Below are positions 59,736-64,000 of a stretch of DNA of 64,000 nucleotides, piece by piece (positions within the stretch are counted from its first letter, which is position 1; every line of letters begins with the position of its first letter). The notes under the pieces were generated by a model, which worked only from the letters and a program-made list of their open reading frames with translations, did no database searches and was not told the origin of the DNA. Origin of the DNA: Bacteroidota bacterium (GTDB lineage: Bacteria > Bacteroidota > Bacteroidia > Bacteroidales > Paludibacteraceae); NCBI GenBank assembly GCA_023459355.1, contig JAEWUM010000003.1, positions 1-64,000 of the forward strand, read 5' to 3'. The position numbers and the translations under genes were made by a program.

Positions 59736-61880
59736 ATGAAACGAAAAAAAAATAAACGAACCGGAAGCACCCGCATCCGTAAATCGGAGTTAATTCAGAA
59801 CATCGTTAACCTGTTCAACGAAAACCCGGAAAAGAACTTCAATTACAGACAGGTAGCCAAACACCTCGATATCAACAACGAATCGCAACGGGTATATGTT
59901 CACGAGTTACTGTACCAGCTTTGGGATGAGGACTTTCTGGTAGAAATCTCCCGCGGCAAGTTCAAACTAAACTCTCGCGGAGGCTATATTACAGGTACCA
60001 TCGACCGCCAGGGCGTAAAAACATATTTGATTCCCGACGATGGCGGCGAACCTATTTTCATCCCGGAAAGAAAAACCAACCACGCTTTACTGAATGACAA
60101 AGTAAAAGTATTCCTTTATGCCCGCCGGAAGGGACAAATGCCCGAAGGTGAAGTGGTGGATATCATGGAAAGGGCCAAAGATACTTTCGTGGGTATCCTC
60201 GATGTATCTGATAATTTTGCCTTCTTAGTCTGCGACAATCGGGTGCTGACCAATGATGTTTTCATCCCGAAAAATAAACTGAACGGCGCTAAGAATGGCC
60301 AGAAGGTGATTGTAAAACTCATGCAGTGGGAGCCTAACATGAAAAGTCCGGTCGGCGAAGTGATTGACATCCTCGGCGACAAAGGTAACAACGACACCGA
60401 AATGCACGCGATTTTAGCAGAATTCGGTCTGCCCTATAAATATCCGGAACAGGTAGATGCTGCTGCTGATAAGATTGATGCCGGTATTACCCCTGAAGAA
60501 GTAGCAAAACGCATTGACATGCGCGGGATTACGACCTTCACCATCGACCCGCGTGATGCCAAGGATTTCGACGATGCCCTGTCACTCCGCAAGTTGAAAG
60601 ATGGATTGTGGGAAGTGGGCGTTCATATTGCTGATGTGACCCATTACGTGCGTCCCGGAAGTATCATCGACAAGGAAGGAAAAGAAAGGGCGACATCGGT
60701 TTATCTGGTAGACCGCACCATCCCGATGTTGCCGGTGCATTTATCGAACGGCATCTGCTCACTTCGTCCGGATGAAGATAAACTGACTTATTCCGTTATC
60801 TTCCAAATGACTGATAACGCAGAAATAAAACAGTATGAAATTGCCAAAACAGTGACCCGCAGCGACAGGCGTTTTACCTACGAAGAAGCGCAACAGGTTA
60901 TTGAAACGGGTAAAGGTGACTTCAAAGAGGAGATACTGACACTCGACCGCTTAGCCAAAATCCTGCGGAAAAAGCGCTTCGACAATGGCGCCATCGCTTT
61001 CGACCGGGTGGAGGTACGTTTCGAAATCGACGACAAAGGCAAGCCGCTTTCTGTTTTCTTCAAGGAACAAAAAGATGCCAACAAGCTGATCGAGGAATTT
61101 ATGTTGCTGGCGAATAAGACCGTTGCAACCCACATCGGCAAACCGGGCAGGGGTCAGAAAGCCAAAACGTTCGTGTACCGGGTGCATGATGTCCCGAATC
61201 CCGACAAGCTCGAGAATTTCTCGCAATTCATCCGCAAATTTGGTTATAACCTAAAAACCTCCGGTAAGCAATCGGCCATTTCCAGCGCCATCAATAACCT
61301 GCTCGACCAGGTAGAAGGTAAAAAAGAACAGAACCTGATTGAAACTTTAGCGATTCGTTCGATGGCGAAAGCGATATATACCACCGACAACCTCGGGCAT
61401 TACGGACTCGCATTCGACTACTACACCCACTTTACCTCGCCCATCCGCCGGTATCCGGATATGATGGTGCATCGCCTACTGGAACGCTATGCTTCAGGTG
61501 GCAAAGGTGTAAATCAACATGAATACGAAGAGTTGTGCAAGCATAGTTCCGACATGGAACAACTGGCTGCCAATGCCGAACGTGCTTCCATTAAGTACAA
61601 GCAGGTCGAATTCATGGCGCAACATGTCGGCAAGGTCTTCGATGGCGTTATCTCGGGCGTAACCGAATGGGGTATCTATGTGGAACTCGTTGAAAACAAA
61701 TGTGAAGGCATGATTCCCATCCGTGACTTAGACGATGACTACTATACTTTCGATGAAAAGAATTATTGCTTAGTCGGCCGCCGCTACCATAAGAAGTTCC
61801 AGTTGGGCGACGAACTAACCGTCCGGGTGGCAAAGGCGAATCTGGATAAGAAGCAGTTGGATTTTGTGCTGGCGGATTGA
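59736..61880 (+). CDS. rnr: Ribonuclease R
   Basis: The 714-residue 3'-5' exoribonuclease has an N-terminal winged helix (LIQNIVNLFNENPEKNFNYRQVAKHL), cold-shock domains (GGYITGTIDRQGVKTYLIPDD; VGILDVSDNFAFLVCDN), an RNB catalytic domain with the metal-binding Asp cluster IDPRDAKDFDDAL near 271-283 and YTHFTSPIRRYPDMMVHR, and a C-terminal S1 domain (GKVFDGVISGVTEWGIYVEL). It degrades structured RNA. Upstream now lies the IS element, 116 bases away, which may have separated the gene from its former promoter region. Confidence 0.96.
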   Translation: MKRKKNKRTGSTRIRKSELIQNIVNLFNENPEKNFNYRQVAKHLDINNESQRVYVHELLYQLWDEDFLVEISRGKFKLNSRGGYITGTIDRQGVKTYLIPDDGGEPIFIPERKTNHALLNDKVKVFLYARRKGQMPEGEVVDIMERAKDTFVGILDVSDNFAFLVCDNRVLTNDVFIPKNKLNGAKNGQKVIVKLMQWEPNMKSPVGEVIDILGDKGNNDTEMHAILAEFGLPYKYPEQVDAAADKIDAGITPEEVAKRIDMRGITTFTIDPRDAKDFDDALSLRKLKDGLWEVGVHIADVTHYVRPGSIIDKEGKERATSVYLVDRTIPMLPVHLSNGICSLRPDEDKLTYSVIFQMTDNAEIKQYEIAKTVTRSDRRFTYEEAQQVIETGKGDFKEEILTLDRLAKILRKKRFDNGAIAFDRVEVRFEIDDKGKPLSVFFKEQKDANKLIEEFMLLANKTVATHIGKPGRGQKAKTFVYRVHDVPNPDKLENFSQFIRKFGYNLKTSGKQSAISSAINNLLDQVEGKKEQNLIETLAIRSMAKAIYTTDNLGHYGLAFDYYTHFTSPIRRYPDMMVHRLLERYASGGKGVNQHEYEELCKHSSDMEQLAANAERASIKYKQVEFMAQHVGKVFDGVISGVTEWGIYVELVENKCEGMIPIRDLDDDYYTFDEKNYCLVGRRYHKKFQLGDELTVRVAKANLDKKQLDFVLAD

Positions 61881-61944
61881 TTCTGACAAAATTACAGACA
61901 TAACAAAAAACAAATTATCATATCTGTGTAGAGGCACACGTATA

Positions 61945-61980
61945 AAATGTAGAGACGCACGGCCGTGCGTCTCTACATTT
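61945..61980. repeat. 36-bp perfect palindrome (dispersed-repeat type), possible terminator
   Basis: An 18-base arm (61945-61962) is followed without spacer by its exact reverse complement (61963-61980), centred on GGCC, and then by TTTT-rich sequence. GTAGAGACGCAC-type palindromes are familiar as dispersed repeats in several bacterial genomes. A degraded half-copy (GTGTAGAGGCACACG) lies at 61926-61940. Position between convergent genes allows terminator function for rnr. Confidence 0.75.
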
Positions 61981-61988
61981 TTCGTTAA

Positions 61989-62873
61989 TTACCTCAATCC
62001 CCCTGCTCCTCTTATCTCCGGCGAAATTTCATTCAACCACCCAGCCTGTTGCAACACAGCCGATTGTACTTTAATGAAGCGGATATGATCAAGGTCAACG
62101 GGATTGCCATTTATATCAACAGCATTACTGATATCGAGACGATTTGAATATGTTTTGGAATCGAAGTCGGTTCCGGACCTGTTTTCAGCATAACCCCATG
62201 CGAAACGACCTTCGGGAACTGACCAGCTGCTCGCGTCGCCAACCTGTGTATTTTCGTACGCATCGGGCAGACGTGTTCCCTGAAATGTTACCTCATTGCT
62301 TTTTGTCTCAGCCCACCACCAGGAAGAAGTATAGGCATTACCAAAACCATCCTTCAGTTCACCGCTCTGACCGTTACTGTCTGTCCAGGTGATATTTGCC
62401 GCATCAACAGCAGGTTTGTAATAGGTTACGCTGTAATTACGTTGTGAGTTTTCAAACTCACTTCCCTTGAGTTCATACCAGCTTTCGTTGGGTAGTCCGT
62501 CGCCATTATCGTCCCGCATTACATATACCACGGCAGGTTCCGGTCCGGCGCCGGGCAAGGCGAACACTTCAAAATCGGGCCCCTCAGCATTTGTTATATT
62601 TGCTGAAAAACCGGCAACAACATAACCCCCAAAACCGCCCAGATACAACCAGCCACTATGTTTTGCTGGATTGCCAATGACGTATTGTATATCAGTAGGC
62701 TTGGCCTGAGCGGCATGTTGCCCTGGACCATATACATATTCAAATACCGTTGACAGATATATCGTGTTGTCTTCCTCTACTTCTTCTTTCGGTTCACAGG
62801 ACGAAAACATCGCCATAACAGAAGTAACCAGGCAAATAGTATAAAAACAAAAAAACATCTTATGTGAACTCAT
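61989..62873 (-). CDS. Surface lipoprotein of unknown function
   Basis: The 294-residue protein has a lipobox (VTSVMAMFSSCEPKE). The remainder is beta-rich and aromatic: VFEYVYGPGQHAAQ, LYLGGFGGYVVAGFSANI, EGPDFEVFALPG, VYVMRDDNGDGLPNESWYELKGSEF (a calcium-binding-like Asp loop) and FIKVQSAVLQQAGWLNEISPEIRGA. Bacteroidota homologues are usually labelled cell-surface protein, often near TonB receptors, but I see no such gene here. Its ATG overlaps the CATATAAG-type repeat at 62859-62888, which could affect its translation. No function is assigned. Confidence 0.7.
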   Translation of the reverse strand: MSSHKMFFCFYTICLVTSVMAMFSSCEPKEEVEEDNTIYLSTVFEYVYGPGQHAAQAKPTDIQYVIGNPAKHSGWLYLGGFGGYVVAGFSANITNAEGPDFEVFALPGAGPEPAVVYVMRDDNGDGLPNESWYELKGSEFENSQRNYSVTYYKPAVDAANITWTDSNGQSGELKDGFGNAYTSSWWWAETKSNEVTFQGTRLPDAYENTQVGDASSWSVPEGRFAWGYAENRSGTDFDSKTYSNRLDISNAVDINGNPVDLDHIRFIKVQSAVLQQAGWLNEISPEIRGAGGLR

Positions 62874-62888
62874 ATGTCTTATATGGTT
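62859..62888. repeat. CATATAAG-type repeat at the lipoprotein start
   Basis: On the minus strand AACCATATAAGACATATGAG overlaps the lipoprotein start codon. It closely resembles the arms of the inverted repeat at 10656-10768 (AACCATATAAGT-CATATAAG), more than 50 kb away, marking a dispersed repeat family. Confidence 0.5.
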
Positions 62889-62893
62889 AAATA

Positions 62894-63973
62894 TTACTTA
62901 ATAACCACCATCGTAGCGCCAAAGCCATATTCCCGGAAAGAAGCATCCTGATAATAATAAGACTTATAGCGGGTTTTCAGCAATTTCATGATTTCATTGC
63001 GCAACACACCCTCTCCTTTTCCGTGGATAAACACAATCTTCTGTCCTTTCTTATGTTTATTTTCGTCAATCACGCCATGAAACTTATCCAGCTGCAACTG
63101 CAACATGTCGGCATTGCTCATGCCGGTGGTATTATCCACCAACTCGTGGATGTGTAAATCCACCTCAATAACTTTTGGATTCAACAGCGTTTTCTGACGT
63201 TGCGGTTTAGGTGTTTCAACCGGCTCTTTGCTCAGCATCGCTTTCTTAATCTCGTCCGGAGATATCTCTGGCATTATGGCTTTCGGTTTCACCAAATCAA
63301 ATAGCATAGCCAGTTCATCGAAATAATCATTTTCGGTAAAACTATGCAATTTGTAAAACTTCACCGGGGCAATTCGTAAATTCAGGTCAATAGCGGTCTG
63401 TGGTTGATATACTTTACCTTGTTTGTAGGGCACAAGCTGTATTTGCAGGTTTTCCCAGTCATTCAAGTCTGCATTGGCAATGCGCGAAATTTCTTCCTGC
63501 ATATTCGGTTCGATGATGCCGTTGGCAACAGACTTACGTTGATTTTTTTCTCCGACAATCAGGTTGTAAAACAGAAAATAATTACTGTCGTTAATCAACA
63601 GGCAGTCGTACTCACTGGTTTGCAGATTCCTGATATCGATAGGTATAAAAGCCAGCAACGCACGCAACTCGTCCCCATCTGCTGTTTCAATAATCTCTAC
63701 CGGTTTTGGAGTCTCAATTTTGACATTTTGTACAGGATCTTCCGACGGAATATCCGCTGCCGGTTTCGAACTAAAATCTTTTAACGGGAAGTTAGTCTCC
63801 ATATTAACCCGGGGCACTGCCACACATTCGCGTTCCAGTGCCGGAATTTCGAAACCATCTTCATCTTCTACGTACACGATGCCTTTCTGAGCATCAATGC
63901 GGGTTACTTTGCCTCCGCCTACGGCATTCAGGAAGCGAACAGTGTCGCCTTTTTGTATGTTGTTTTTTTGCAT
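62894..63973 (-). CDS. DUF2027/Smr-domain protein
   Basis: The 359-residue protein has an N-terminal DUF2027 part (about 1-75; GDTVRFLNAVGGGKVTRIDAQKGIVYVEDEDGFEIPAL), a central beta domain (about 95-240) and a C-terminal Smr domain (about 280-359; EVDLHIHELVDNTTGMSNADMLQLQLDKF, FIHGKGEGVLRNEIMKLLK, YGFGATMVVIK). Smr domains bind or nick nucleic acids; the LDLH-like DLHIH and HGKGEG motifs are intact. The combination is characteristic of Bacteroidota, and its role is unknown. It lies 20 bases upstream of the lipoprotein on the same strand, so they may be co-transcribed. Confidence 0.88.
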   Translation of the reverse strand: MQKNNIQKGDTVRFLNAVGGGKVTRIDAQKGIVYVEDEDGFEIPALERECVAVPRVNMETNFPLKDFSSKPAADIPSEDPVQNVKIETPKPVEIIETADGDELRALLAFIPIDIRNLQTSEYDCLLINDSNYFLFYNLIVGEKNQRKSVANGIIEPNMQEEISRIANADLNDWENLQIQLVPYKQGKVYQPQTAIDLNLRIAPVKFYKLHSFTENDYFDELAMLFDLVKPKAIMPEISPDEIKKAMLSKEPVETPKPQRQKTLLNPKVIEVDLHIHELVDNTTGMSNADMLQLQLDKFHGVIDENKHKKGQKIVFIHGKGEGVLRNEIMKLLKTRYKSYYYQDASFREYGFGATMVVIK

Positions 63974-64000
63974 GTTGTTTTTGTTTTCAAGACCTGTCAG

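Overview
The window reads as a chromosomal segment from a member of the Bacteroidota, most likely order Bacteroidales. The evidence is paired SusC/SusD genes with ECF sigma/FecR switches, promoters with the Bacteroidota -7 box TAnnTTTG and almost no Shine-Dalgarno signals, and several secreted enzymes ending in Por-type (type IX) sorting domains. The sorting domains and the repertoire point to an environmental or fermentative relative rather than a typical gut Bacteroides. This taxonomic call is inference from gene content.

Left part (1-12900): a terminator and the C-terminal remnant of a beta-barrel gene, a TPR protein and an aspartate-type aminotransferase. A two-component system (2472-4527, minus) then faces a compact export cassette (4740-8039, plus). 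The cassette holds three nearly identical 39-residue double-glycine peptides, a C39-peptidase ABC exporter and a strikingly short HlyD-like adaptor. Next is an aromatic amino acid operon (pheA, aminotransferase, DAHP synthase/chorismate mutase) behind a Phe/Tyr-rich leader peptide and attenuator, then fabI with its own promoter.

Middle-left (12900-38400, minus): a polysaccharide utilisation locus transcribed right to left: ECF sigma, FecR, SusC, SusD, two PL8 lyases each followed by a paralogous two-repeat secreted protein, an HGSNAT-like acyltransferase, a two-propeller BNR protein, and GH36, GH123-like, GH88 and GH109-like enzymes. Together these suit depolymerisation of a GalNAc- and uronic-acid-containing glycosaminoglycan. 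No sulfatase is present.

Middle-right (38700-54800, plus): a second ECF/FecR/SusC/SusD locus that carries no glycan-degrading enzyme. It holds two proteins sharing one PQQ-like propeller (one lipid-anchored, one type IX-sorted), a metallo-beta-lactamase-fold lipoprotein, a PHP phosphodiesterase, a glycerophosphodiester phosphodiesterase and an organophosphate:phosphate antiporter; a paralogous antiporter lies at the left edge. It looks like an outer-membrane import and hydrolysis system for phosphodiesters. A 16-bp palindrome, TATGTT-N4-AACATA, precedes regulatory genes of both loci and one PL8 gene, suggesting shared control.

Right part (54800-64000): a 23-bp tandem repeat, an HU-like/DUF4469 protein, an orphan response regulator collinear with the one at 2472-3179, a lipid kinase, a foldback (MITE-like) element with an IS4-family insertion in its edge, RNase R, a 36-bp palindromic repeat, a lipoprotein and a DUF2027/Smr protein.
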